In this document: piece after piece, positions 1-7,454 of the stretch | How positions within the stretch are numbered: the stretch's first letter is position 1 | Layout: every line of letters begins with the position of its first letter | NCBI RefSeq assembly: GCF_028595265.1 | Contig: NZ_JAQQXP010000001.1 | Coordinates: 1 to 64,000 of the forward strand | DNA from: Alteromonas gilva | Lineage (GTDB): Bacteria > Pseudomonadota > Gammaproteobacteria > Enterobacterales > Alteromonadaceae | Reading direction: 5' to 3' | DNA length: 64,000 nucleotides | Notes under the pieces: model-generated | What the model was told of the DNA's origin: nothing | Databases searched by the model: none | What the model saw: only the letters and a program-made list of their open reading frames with translations | Translations under genes and position numbers: made by a program

Positions 1-75
1 ATGTTACCGTTCGACTTGCATGTGTTAGGCCTGCCGCCAGCGTTCAATCTGAGCCATGATCAAACTCTTCAATTA
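1..75 (-). rRNA. rrs: 16S ribosomal RNA, 5' end only (partial)
   Basis: Read on the minus strand, bases 75 to 1 give the conserved start of bacterial 16S rRNA, including the AGAGTTTGATCATGGCTCAG primer region and the following segment ending in the variable V1 stem. Only about 75 bases lie in the window; the gene runs off the left edge. The mature 5' end is placed by alignment in memory with E. coli and may be off by one or two bases. The same place next to yrdA holds rrnD in E. coli, so the rRNA operon position looks conserved. Confidence 0.96.
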
Positions 76-106
76 AATATATCGAAATTTTGAATTGTCG
101 TTGTGA

Positions 107-160
107 CACTCTTAATGAGTGCCCACACAAATTGTCTTGTTATCTGATTTTTAAAGAACA
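107..160 (-). promoter_or_regulatory. rRNA leader: boxA antitermination site and small hairpin
   Basis: On the minus strand bases 160-147 read TGTTCTTTAAAAAT, a good match to the boxA element bound by NusB/NusE in gammaproteobacterial rRNA leaders. Just downstream, bases 121-107 form a 5-bp stem (CACTC/GAGTG) with a five-base loop, in the region that often carries the boxB-like hairpin and the 5' half of the RNase III stem. The flanking leader text resembles other Alteromonadales and Vibrio leaders. The element would protect the long rRNA transcript from Rho-dependent termination. Confidence 0.8.
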
Positions 161-271
161 AAGTGCAAAAAGATTACTCTATTTGCGCAAGGAGGACTTC
201 CGTCACATTCAGCTATTTAACTGAACCTTGCTGCTTCGTGGCTGTTTAGGCCCTGCCGAAGCGGGATGCGT

Positions 272-299
272 ATATTACGCTCTTTGTTTTCAGTGTCAA
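272..299 (-). promoter_or_regulatory. rRNA promoter nearest 16S
   Basis: Minus strand -35 TTGACA (299-294) and -10 TAATAT (277-272), with a 16-bp spacer, about 200 bp upstream of 16S. The bases after the -10 are GC-rich (ACGCATCCCGC), the discriminator type associated with stringent control by ppGpp and DksA. The unit resembles the next promoter upstream along most of its length, which suggests duplication. Confidence 0.82.
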
Positions 300-384
300 C
301 ACTTTTTTGAAAATTTCTTTTCGAAGAAGCTCTTCTGAAAACCACCTCAACGCTGTTATCAAACCTTGCTGAAGTGAGGCGCGC

Positions 385-412
385 ATTTTACGCTGATGGC
401 TTTCTGTGTCAA
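385..412 (-). promoter_or_regulatory. rRNA promoter, middle copy
   Basis: Minus strand -35 TTGACA (412-407) and -10 TAAAAT (390-385), 16-bp spacer. The discriminator GCGCGCC is strongly GC-rich. AT-rich sequence with A and T tracts lies directly upstream of the -35 (413-436), where an UP element would sit. The promoter is 113 bp upstream of the previous copy. Confidence 0.82.
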
Positions 413-526
413 TGCTTTTTTTGAATTTTTTCAAACACTACATTTGACTGAAAGCCGCTTCCAATAAGGCCTTAGGCGTTATTGTCGGGTTCGCGTTTTA
501 GCGCGTTCCCCGTCGAAGTGGGGCGC

Positions 527-554
527 ATTATAGAGAGTTAGGCTCACAGGTCAA
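527..554 (-). promoter_or_regulatory. rRNA promoter, outermost copy
   Basis: Minus strand -35 TTGACC (554-549) and perfect -10 TATAAT (532-527), again with a 16-bp spacer and a GCGCCCC discriminator. An A-rich tract lies just upstream of the -35 (about 560-575), as expected for an UP element. The stretch from here to yrdA (555-750) shows no convincing gene; small reading frames in the leader are not supported. Confidence 0.8.
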
Positions 555-750
555 CGCTTATTTTAAAAAAACTGTCATATTTGATTTGTTCGCTCAGAAA
601 TACATCATAACGCGTTCTTTATGTACAATTTCCGGCGGATTAACCGCTTCTGGCCCTGGAGAAGATAGTCATACGCGAACAAAGCATGCTAGCTTGTGGT
701 TAAACTATTACTACTTATTCCTCTTAACTTAATCATTCGCAGAGATAACT

Positions 751-1296
751 ATGCAACAAACGCTCAGTAGCTTTAAAGGAATTTCCCCCAATATTGGCAA
801 CAATGTCTATATAGCAGATTCGGTTCGCCTGGTGGGTGACGTAGAGGTCGGAGACGACAGCAGCATCTGGCATATGGTCGCCGCACGGGGTGACGTGAAC
901 TATATAAAGATAGGTGTTCGCAGCAATATACAGGACGGCACTATTCTTCATGTTACCCGTAAGTCTGCAGGCAACCCTGAGGGTAATCCGTTAATTATTG
1001 GTGATGATGTTACCGTTGGTCATAAATGTATGCTGCACGGATGTGAGCTGGGTAATCGTATTCTGGTTGGTATGGGCGCGATTGTAATGGATGGTGCCAT
1101 AGTAGAAGATGATGTCTTTATTGGCGCCGGTACTTTAGTGCCCCCTAACAAGCGGTTAGCGAGCGGCTACCTGTATGTGGGTAATCCTATGGTGCAAAAG
1201 CGCCCGCTAAATGAAGCTGAATTGGCCTTTTTAAAACAGTCAGCGATAAACTATGTTGAGCTCAAAAACGATTATCTGGCCCAGGAGGGCAGTTAG
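751..1296 (+). CDS. yrdA: gamma-class carbonic anhydrase family protein (YrdA)
   Basis: Predicted 181-residue hexapeptide-repeat protein of the gamma carbonic anhydrase/YrdA family (E. coli YrdA is about the same length). The left-handed beta-helix repeats are visible as periodic V/I-x-x-G-x-x patterns throughout. Three histidines in the positions of the family's metal ligands are present (His67, His91, His96), so metal binding is likely; whether it hydrates CO2 is unproven for YrdA proteins. It starts at the ATG of 751 with a weak ribosome site. It is convergent with aroE, and the two stop regions overlap by four bases. The yrdA-rrn neighbourhood matches E. coli. Confidence 0.93.
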   Translation: MQQTLSSFKGISPNIGNNVYIADSVRLVGDVEVGDDSSIWHMVAARGDVNYIKIGVRSNIQDGTILHVTRKSAGNPEGNPLIIGDDVTVGHKCMLHGCELGNRILVGMGAIVMDGAIVEDDVFIGAGTLVPPNKRLASGYLYVGNPMVQKRPLNEAELAFLKQSAINYVELKNDYLAQEGS

Positions 1297-2108
1297 CTGC
1301 CACGCAGAAAATCGATAACGCCTTCGGTATCGGGTTGCTTACCCGTCCAGATAGCAAATGCAGCGGCCGCTTGCTCCACCAGCATGCCAAGACCGTCACG
1401 CTGCTGGGTGGCGCCGAGTGTTGCGGCATGTTGCATAAATACCGTTGCCCCGCCATCCTTGCTGTACACCATATCGTAGGCGAGTTCACAACCGGCTAAT
1501 AGCCTGTCTGGTACCGGCGGTACCTCACCGGACAGACTGGCTGAGGTTGAATTTATCACCACGTCGTAATGATTGAGTAGTTGAGGCGTATCTACAGCTC
1601 TCACCTTGTCATTATCGGCTTTGTTGGCAATAGCGGCTGCTTTGCTGACGGTTCTGTTTAATATATCTAACTGCCCTACTCCAGCATCCAACAACGGATG
1701 TACAACGCCTCTGGCAGCCCCACCAGCGCCTAAAATCAATACTTTGGCGCCAGCCAGATTGATACCGGCAGCGTGTAGATCGGCAACCAGGCCGATACCG
1801 TCGGTATTAAATGCACAGAGCTCGCCATCATCGTTGTACATTAACGTATTAGCCGCCCCTGCCATTGTTGCCGCCGGATTCCGATGTACAGCCATGGCGT
1901 ACGCCTGTTCTTTAAAGGGCACGGTGACGTTACACCCCACGGCCTGTGGATCGGCAAAAAACGCGGCGACCGCTTCGGCAAAGCCATTAACCGGCGCTTC
2001 ACGCTTTTGGTAAGAAATCTGCTCCTGACTCGAATTGGCAAACATCTGGTGAATTGTTGGTGATAAACTCTGGGCTATAGGATTTCCGAATACGGCAAAC
2101 TTTTTCAT
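1293..2108 (-). CDS. aroE: shikimate dehydrogenase (NADP+)
   Basis: 271 residues, the usual length. The enzyme reduces 3-dehydroshikimate to shikimate in aromatic amino acid synthesis in the cytosol. The substrate-binding start (FGNPIAQSLSPTIHQ), the catalytic Lys66 in NVTVPFK and Asp103 in NTDGIGL are intact, followed by the NADP Rossmann loop GAGGAARGV and the NRT motif for the 2'-phosphate. The start codon overlaps the start codon of the divergent globin gene in a shared CATG, and no clear ribosome site precedes it. A TATAGA hexamer about 20 bases upstream could give a nearly leaderless mRNA. In E. coli aroE directly follows tsaC; here hemF, ompW and the globin lie between. Confidence 0.97.
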   Translation of the reverse strand: MKKFAVFGNPIAQSLSPTIHQMFANSSQEQISYQKREAPVNGFAEAVAAFFADPQAVGCNVTVPFKEQAYAMAVHRNPAATMAGAANTLMYNDDGELCAFNTDGIGLVADLHAAGINLAGAKVLILGAGGAARGVVHPLLDAGVGQLDILNRTVSKAAAIANKADNDKVRAVDTPQLLNHYDVVINSTSASLSGEVPPVPDRLLAGCELAYDMVYSKDGGATVFMQHAATLGATQQRDGLGMLVEQAAAAFAIWTGKQPDTEGVIDFLRGS

Positions 2109-2553
2109 GGGATTACAATCTATACTGGCTAAATTGGGGATCAGTAAACAAACTACTGCGCACTCTACTGATGTTGTTACACCCTATCAAGCAATTGGTG
2201 GTGAAAAAACCGTCCTGACTCTGGCAAACCGGTTCTACGACATCATGGAACAGGATCCTGTTGCAGCGGATTTACTCGCCATCCACCCACAACCGTTAAC
2301 CAGAATACGACATGTTTTTTATTTGTACCTGACCATGTGGTTGGGCGGACCGAATCAGTATGAGCAAGAGCGCGGGCATCCGCGTCTTCGCGCCAGACAC
2401 TTACCCTATACAGTAACACCAGCGCTAAAAGCACAGTGGATGTATTGTATGCGTAAAGCCATGTATGAAACCGTCGACAATATGCAAATTGCCGATCAGC
2501 TATTAAAAGCGCTCGACCAACTCGCTGACCACATGGTTAACCACGAGGATTAG
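2107..2553 (+). CDS. group II truncated hemoglobin
   Basis: 148 residues. The globin domain runs from about residue 27 to the end, after a 26-residue N-terminal extension rich in polar residues. Diagnostic group II (trHbO) sequence is visible: WLGGP near 78-82, then GHPRLRARHLPY, with His98 as the likely proximal haem ligand and Trp111 at the G8 position. Such proteins bind O2, NO or peroxide-type ligands; the physiological role here is unknown. The ATG at 2107 overlaps the aroE start in opposite orientation, and a TTG at 2134 is an alternative. No good ribosome site is visible for either. It sits beside hemF and ompW, two genes tied to oxygen in other bacteria. Confidence 0.88.
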   Translation: MGLQSILAKLGISKQTTAHSTDVVTPYQAIGGEKTVLTLANRFYDIMEQDPVAADLLAIHPQPLTRIRHVFYLYLTMWLGGPNQYEQERGHPRLRARHLPYTVTPALKAQWMYCMRKAMYETVDNMQIADQLLKALDQLADHMVNHED

Positions 2554-2557
2554 TCCT

Positions 2558-2581
2558 AAAAAAGCCCTTCAAAGAAGGGCC
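2558..2581 (-). terminator. Rho-independent terminator after ompW
   Basis: Minus strand hairpin GCCCTTC-TTT-GAAGGGC (2580-2564) followed by six T residues. It lies about 55 bp past the ompW stop codon and also faces the 3' end of the globin gene. Confidence 0.85.
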
Positions 2582-2636
2582 AAAGGGTAGTGCGAAACAC
2601 TTTTATAATCTGCTTGAAGCAAACCAATTAAGCTAC

Positions 2637-3320
2637 TTAAAACTTATAGCCCATAGAAAGCGTAAAGACATAGGGGTCAATATCCACATCGACACTGCCT
2701 GCCACACCGGCAACCGTGAACTCGGCGGTGGTATCAATGGCAATGTAACGGGCCGATGCATTAACCAGCCATTTCTCATCGATTTGATAATCGAAGCCAA
2801 TCTGACCAGATAAACCGAAAGAGTTATCTAATGACAGGTCGCTAAAGGTTTGCTCTTCACGTGATGAGGTAAAATCTTCATCGAAGAATATAGTGTAATT
2901 GATACCCACACCAACGTAGGGCGTAAATGCACTTTGTGTATCAAAGAAGTACAAAGCGCTGAGCGTGGGTGGCAGGTGCGTGACTTCAGCCAGTTTACCA
3001 TCACCCAGGCCAAGACCATTGTCGGCAGTATTGATCAATGTTACGTCATGGCTGAAAGGCGTAGCGGCGAGCACTTCGATACCCCAATGCGCATCGAGCA
3101 TATAAACCAGATTAAGACCAATTTGTGTATCAGAGCCGACTTCTGCACCCATCCCCACGTTACCGCCCAGCGCGTCAACGTAGACATTGCCTGAATCGTC
3201 GTTGGGGCTAACCGTAGTTAAACCAGCACGTACAATTATATCTCCGGCATCGTGGGCCATTGCGGCGGGGACACCTGCTAGTGCTCCAAGCACTATTGTC
3301 GCCAGAATTGATTTTTTCAT
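2637..3320 (-). CDS. ompW: OmpW family outer membrane protein
   Basis: About 227 residues from the ATG at 3320; a GTG five codons upstream is in frame but less likely because the GAGTGAG ribosome site overlaps it. A clear signal peptide (MKKSILATIVLGALAGVPAAMA, given here only in part by its ends) precedes DAGDIIVRAG, a typical OmpW mature start. The protein ends in YKF, the terminal aromatic signature of outer membrane beta-barrels recognised by the Bam machinery. OmpW forms a small eight-stranded barrel with a hydrophobic channel. Upstream lie two FNR-like boxes and a fitting -10, so oxygen-dependent expression is likely, as known for E. coli ompW. Confidence 0.93.
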   Translation of the reverse strand: MKKSILATIVLGALAGVPAAMAHDAGDIIVRAGLTTVSPNDDSGNVYVDALGGNVGMGAEVGSDTQIGLNLVYMLDAHWGIEVLAATPFSHDVTLINTADNGLGLGDGKLAEVTHLPPTLSALYFFDTQSAFTPYVGVGINYTIFFDEDFTSSREEQTFSDLSLDNSFGLSGQIGFDYQIDEKWLVNASARYIAIDTTAEFTVAGVAGSVDVDIDPYVFTLSMGYKF

Positions 3321-3381
3321 GTTGTATTTTCTCACTCGTTAAGTCAATGGCTGCACTTTACGCTTCCGGCCAAATAAAAAT

Positions 3382-3444
3382 TTGATCTAAAACAAGTTTA
3401 AAAATACGTTTTGAAATCTGTAGGTTAAGCTTGATCCACGTCAA
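3382..3444 (-). promoter_or_regulatory. candidate FNR-type promoter of ompW with two boxes
   Basis: TTGATCCACGTCAA at 3431-3444 and TTGATCTAAAACAA at 3382-3395 each match nine of ten conserved positions of TTGAT-N4-ATCAA. On the minus strand a -10-like TATTTT lies at 3406-3401. A start near 3394 would put the upstream box about 43 bases from it, the class II activator position; the second box would overlap the start. This is inference from spacing; no binding data. Confidence 0.55.
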
Positions 3445-3469
3445 GAAACCGGGGCGAACTGTTTGGTTT

Positions 3470-4393
3470 TTACCAGTCGGTTGGTGTAAGCCAGCTCTGC
3501 AGCTTTGCTTCGGCAGAGCCTTTGGGTGCCTGGTACCCATATTCCCAGCGAGCTAACGGCGGCATTGACATCAATATTGACTCAGTGCGCCCGCCGGTCT
3601 GCAGCCCGAATAAGGTACCGCGGTCATACACCAGATTAAATTCGACATACCGGCCGCGTCGATAGAGCTGAAAATCCCGCTCCCGCTCCCCGTATGGCAG
3701 GGTTTTGCGCCGCTCTATAATAGGCACATAAGCATCAAGATAGCCGTTGCCTACTGCTTTCATATACGCAAAGCATTGTTCAAAGTCCCACTGATTGAGA
3801 TCATCAAAAAACAAGCCGCCTACACCGCGTGTTTCATCGCGATGCTTTAAGTAGAAATACTCATCACACCATTTTTTATGATCGGCATACACATTATCAC
3901 CAAAGGGTTTGCAGAGTTTTTTTGCCGTGTCATGCCAGTGCTGAACATCCTCTTTAAACGGGTAAAAGGGCGTCAGGTCAAAGCCACCACCGAACCACCA
4001 AATGGGCTTTTCACCGGGTTTTTCGGCAATAAAAAAGCGAACGTTGGCATGAGAGGTAGGAATGTAAGGATTATGCGGATGAATAACTAATGACACCCCC
4101 ATCGCCTGAAAACTTCGGCCTGCCAGTTCGGGGCGTGATGCCGTTGCTGAAGCTGGCATCTGGGTGCCAAAGACATGGGAGAAATTAACCCCGCCCTGTT
4201 CAATGACCGCGCCATTTTTAATGACCCGCGAGCGACCACCGCCACCTTCTTCCCGCTGCCAGGCATCTTCTTGAAAATGGCCCTTACCATCGGCCAGCTC
4301 CAGGGTATGGCAAATATTGTCCTGCAGAGCCAGTAAAAACGTTTTTACTGAGTCGATAGCCTGTTGCGTATCCAGCGAAGAAGCAGTCGTCAT
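3470..4393 (-). CDS. hemF: aerobic coproporphyrinogen III oxidase
   Basis: 307 residues (E. coli about 299). It decarboxylates coproporphyrinogen III to protoporphyrinogen IX with O2, in haem synthesis, in the cytosol. The conserved metal and substrate core is present: GVSLVIHPHNPYIPTSHAN near 100-118, then WWFGGGFDLTPFYPF and the FFDDLNQWDFE segment, and near the C terminus RRGRYVEFNLVYDRGT. It starts two bases after the tsaC stop, so the two are co-transcribed and possibly translationally coupled. The tsaC-hemF-aroE order is common in gammaproteobacteria. Confidence 0.97.
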   Translation of the reverse strand: MTTASSLDTQQAIDSVKTFLLALQDNICHTLELADGKGHFQEDAWQREEGGGGRSRVIKNGAVIEQGGVNFSHVFGTQMPASATASRPELAGRSFQAMGVSLVIHPHNPYIPTSHANVRFFIAEKPGEKPIWWFGGGFDLTPFYPFKEDVQHWHDTAKKLCKPFGDNVYADHKKWCDEYFYLKHRDETRGVGGLFFDDLNQWDFEQCFAYMKAVGNGYLDAYVPIIERRKTLPYGERERDFQLYRRGRYVEFNLVYDRGTLFGLQTGGRTESILMSMPPLARWEYGYQAPKGSAEAKLQSWLTPTDW

Positions 4394-4395
4394 AA

Positions 4396-4959
4396 TTAGT
4401 TCCGAATAATTGCGCCGCTCAGGGCATCGCGAATGGTAGATGGTTGTTGCGCGCCGCCAACTTCACCATCAATATAGTGCACCCTGTCACCAAAATACGC
4501 CCTGGCCTGCTGCTGAGTTACCGCTGGTGCCTGTCCGGTTAAATTGGCGCTGGTCGATACGATTGGTCGACCCAGCTTTTCGCATAAGGCCCTGGCACCC
4601 TGATGCGCCGTTACCCGCACGGCGATAGCTTCATGTTCACCGGTTATCCAGCCAGGTGCAGTGGCTGACTTGGGCAGCAACCAGGTCACCGGTCCCGGCC
4701 AGCAGGAAAATATACTAAAGCGCTTGTCCTGTGGGATAGCGTTGTCGTTAACATAGGGCAGCAGCTGAGAATAGTTTGCGGCCAATAAGATCAGGCCCTT
4801 TTCAACCGGTCGCTGCTTTAAATCCAACAGTGCCATAACAGCGTCTTCGTTGTTAGGATCACAGCCAATTCCCATCACAGCTTCAGTGGGGTACACCAAT
4901 AGCTGCCCGTTCTCAAACGCTTCAATATCAGTATCCTGATGCACCGATTCAACGCTCAT
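4396..4959 (-). CDS. tsaC: threonylcarbamoyl-AMP synthase
   Basis: 187 residues, the short TsaC/YrdC form without the extra C-terminal domain of Sua5. It makes threonylcarbamoyl-AMP from threonine, bicarbonate and ATP for t6A37 in tRNAs reading ANN codons. Family motifs are visible: YPTEAVMGIGCDP near 22-34, the KxR-type motif in DLKQRPVEKGLILLA, and STSANLTGQ near 136. The ATG at 4959 has a GAGGT ribosome site seven bases upstream. It lies in the dprA-smg-yrdD-tsaC-hemF minus-strand operon. Confidence 0.97.
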   Translation of the reverse strand: MSVESVHQDTDIEAFENGQLLVYPTEAVMGIGCDPNNEDAVMALLDLKQRPVEKGLILLAANYSQLLPYVNDNAIPQDKRFSIFSCWPGPVTWLLPKSATAPGWITGEHEAIAVRVTAHQGARALCEKLGRPIVSTSANLTGQAPAVTQQQARAYFGDRVHYIDGEVGGAQQPSTIRDALSGAIIRN

Positions 4960-4977
4960 TTACCACGACCTCTTTAA

Positions 4978-5547
4978 TTACTCTTGTGAAGTAGCTTCAT
5001 CTTTCGGCTCTGTATAGCCACACAGGGGTTGTGGGCAAGCCAACCGCCCTTTCTTTTCGATCAGAATTTGCCAGTTACAGTCTGGGCAGGGTTTCTGAAC
5101 GGGAGCGAAATTTACCACATAACGGCAAGCAGGATAACGGTTGCATGCAAAAAATCGTTTGCCGTATTTATTGGTTCGGTCAATTAAGTGGCCATCATGG
5201 CACTTCGGACAAGTCACTGTCGTATCAGACTGCGGTTTGGCGTTTTCGATGTGGTGGCATTCGGGAAAGTTAGTACAGCCGATGAACATGCCATAACGGC
5301 CTTTTTTGATGGCCATGGCAGCGCCGCATTCAACACAGCGGCTGTCCTCCATGACTTTTAATGTCGTGGTTTGAGTATCGTGAAGGGGTTTGGCGTAGTG
5401 GCATTGCGGGTAGCCACTACAACCAATAAAGGGCCCGGTTTTGCTGTTACGCACACGCAGGTCTTTGCCGCAGTCCGGACATTGCCCGAACTGTTGCTCC
5501 AGTGCGTGCTCGTGCGCAGCAAACAGCGAATGATCTATTTTAGACAC
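4978..5547 (-). CDS. yrdD: topoisomerase-type C4 zinc-finger protein (YrdD)
   Basis: 189 residues built from four repeated C4 zinc ribbons of the type found at the C terminus of topoisomerase I: CPDCGKDL...CSGYPQC, CVECGAAM...CTNFPEC, CPKCHDGH...CNRYPAC and a shorter CPDCNWQI...CPQPLC. No catalytic topoisomerase domain is present, so this is probably a nucleic-acid-binding protein of unknown function. The start is GTG at 5547 with AGG just upstream. It sits 18 bases before tsaC in a conserved operon. Confidence 0.92.
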   Translation of the reverse strand: MSKIDHSLFAAHEHALEQQFGQCPDCGKDLRVRNSKTGPFIGCSGYPQCHYAKPLHDTQTTTLKVMEDSRCVECGAAMAIKKGRYGMFIGCTNFPECHHIENAKPQSDTTVTCPKCHDGHLIDRTNKYGKRFFACNRYPACRYVVNFAPVQKPCPDCNWQILIEKKGRLACPQPLCGYTEPKDEATSQE

Positions 5548-5574
5548 AAACCTACACTTCTCTAAACAACGTAA

Positions 5575-6051
5575 TTAGTGAAGTATACCGTCATGCTCTT
5601 CGAATAACAGATCTTCCATTTGTGCATAGGCATTTTCTTTGCCTGGTACGTTAAACAGTACCATCAGCACAACCCATTTGAGATCTTCTAAACAAAATTC
5701 CGGAGAATCAATCTCCATCACCCTGTCGATGACCATCTCGCGGGTCGTGGCTTCTAACACGCCAACTTGCTCCAAGAATAACAAGAATCCCTGACACTCA
5801 ACATCGAGGCGCATTTGCTCCTGCTGAGTATAAATACGGCTTAGGCTACTGGAAACACCCTTGCACAAATAGGGGTTAATGTCGGTTTCTTGTAACGCAG
5901 CGAGCTTTTCTAACCACGCCAGCGCCTTGTAAATCTCATCGTGATGAAATCCTGCGCGGACTAACTCTTCGGTGAGTTCATCCTGATCAACCCGAATTTC
6001 GGTTTCACTGTGGATAAAATTCTCGAAAAGATACATGAGGATATCGAACAT
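5575..6051 (-). CDS. smg: Smg family protein (DUF494)
   Basis: About 158 residues from the ATG at 6051, matching E. coli Smg; the reading frame extends nine codons further upstream, but the GAGGGGG ribosome site lies nine bases before 6051. The protein starts MFDILMYLFENFI, the family's hallmark, and is acidic and helical with no signal peptide. Its function is not known; the conserved place between dprA and yrdD is the best classification evidence. Confidence 0.93.
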   Translation of the reverse strand: MFDILMYLFENFIHSETEIRVDQDELTEELVRAGFHHDEIYKALAWLEKLAALQETDINPYLCKGVSSSLSRIYTQQEQMRLDVECQGFLLFLEQVGVLEATTREMVIDRVMEIDSPEFCLEDLKWVVLMVLFNVPGKENAYAQMEDLLFEEHDGILH

Positions 6052-6324
6052 AGCATTTTCCCCCTCAATTTGCGGCAATTGTGTTACGCACTATTGCCTA
6101 ACGTCGCAAACTCTATTGTAGTGATGTGGCCTTTTTTCAAGTGTAAGACCAGCGTTGCGTACGGTTTTGATGCAAAAAACTATGGCATCTGACTTCAAGT
6201 TATCTAAAAATTGGGTTAATGCCAAGTTTTAGGCCAACTTTTTTATCAGCCACTGTAAAACAGCATAGAACGAAAACGCCTCTCCCCCCCCCTGTTCGGG
6301 TTGTTGTGAGTACCGGCAACGGCC

Positions 6325-7413
6325 CTATAAACGCATGTAGCCACCAGGCACCGCAGCAACCAAGCCGCTTATTTCTAACTCCAGCATAACCGCCATGATT
6401 TTAGCCACTGGCATACCTGAGCTTTGGGCTAACTCATCGACACTTGTCAGCTCTGCATCAACTAACTCAAGTAAAGGGTGATCAGGCGCCGCGTCCATCC
6501 CATCATGGTTACTTTCCCTGGCCTCTGCTGCCCAGGCATACTCCTCAATAATATCCTTGCTGCAGGTAATCAGCTTAGCACCCTGTTGTATGAGGTGGTG
6601 GGGGCCCGCACTTAAACGACTGTTGATGTTGCCCGGTACCGCAAAAACATCGTTATCTAAACCGGCCGCCAGATTAGCCGTGATCATTGAACCACTTTTA
6701 ATCTCGGCTTCCACCAGCACAACGCCTTGCGACAGCGCTGCGATGACCCGGTTACGACGTGGAAAATGATACGGCTTAACAGATACCTCAGGGGCAAACT
6801 CGGATACCAGGCAGCCTTCGCATTCAACAATGTGTTGTGCCAGATGCGTGTGCGTGCGCGGGTGCAGGTATTTTAACCCACCGCCCAACACCGCAACGGT
6901 GCCACCTGCTGTAGGATAGGCCCCCTGATGGGCAGCGCCATCTATCCCCAGGGCCAGACCGCTGGTCACGGTAATGCCGCTGGTGCCCAGTTCAGCGGCA
7001 AGGCGACGCGCCGTGTTTAACCCCTGGACGGTTGCTTTTCTACTCCCGACAATAGCAATTTGCATGGCATGTAAACGCGCGGTATTGCCGCGACAAAATA
7101 ATACCAGTGGGGGCGACTCAAGTTGGCGTAAGCGGCTTGGGTAAGCCTCTGATGCAATATCAATAACGGTGTGTTTGGGGTCGCTTTCAAGCCATTGCTC
7201 AACCGCATTAATCGCCTGTTGAGGGGCTTTAATCAGGTTAATCTCTTGAGGCCGGAGGCCCAGCGCTGCCAGCTCGCTGACGCCAGCCTGAAACAGACTG
7301 TTTACGTTGAGTCCGCTATTTTGCAGTAACGCCAGCCAAAACGCTGGCGTTCGCCGGTGTATAACACTTAAACAACACCACTGTTGGGTGGTAGCAGTAA
7401 ACAAGTTTTGCAT
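6325..7413 (-). CDS. dprA: DNA processing protein DprA/Smf
   Basis: 362 residues. DprA loads RecA onto incoming single-stranded DNA during natural transformation. The N terminus (1-85) is the helix-hairpin-type domain; the Rossmann core follows, with GSRKATVQG, SGLALGIDGAAHQGA, VLGGG and the FPRRNRVIAALS and SGSMITANLAA segments; the C-terminal 60 residues look like the winged helix. It is intact. The ATG at 7413 has a GGAAG ribosome site. It begins the run of minus-strand genes to hemF, although a 273-bp gap follows before smg. Confidence 0.96.
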   Translation of the reverse strand: MQNLFTATTQQWCCLSVIHRRTPAFWLALLQNSGLNVNSLFQAGVSELAALGLRPQEINLIKAPQQAINAVEQWLESDPKHTVIDIASEAYPSRLRQLESPPLVLFCRGNTARLHAMQIAIVGSRKATVQGLNTARRLAAELGTSGITVTSGLALGIDGAAHQGAYPTAGGTVAVLGGGLKYLHPRTHTHLAQHIVECEGCLVSEFAPEVSVKPYHFPRRNRVIAALSQGVVLVEAEIKSGSMITANLAAGLDNDVFAVPGNINSRLSAGPHHLIQQGAKLITCSKDIIEEYAWAAEARESNHDGMDAAPDHPLLELVDAELTSVDELAQSSGMPVAKIMAVMLELEISGLVAAVPGGYMRL

Positions 7414-7454
7414 ATTCTCTTCCGTAACCTGACCCGGTCACGGCAGAGTCAGGG

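Noticed and set aside
246..434. 62-codon minus-strand frame in the rRNA leader
   Set aside because: It overlaps two promoters and the leader of the rRNA operon, has no family features and reads as chance.
733..951. 72-codon frame opposite yrdA
   Set aside because: It is antisense to a well-supported gene and has no recognisable domain.
6009..6017. TGTGGATAA inside smg as a DnaA box
   Set aside because: A single box in coding sequence with no other origin signals nearby; likely chance.
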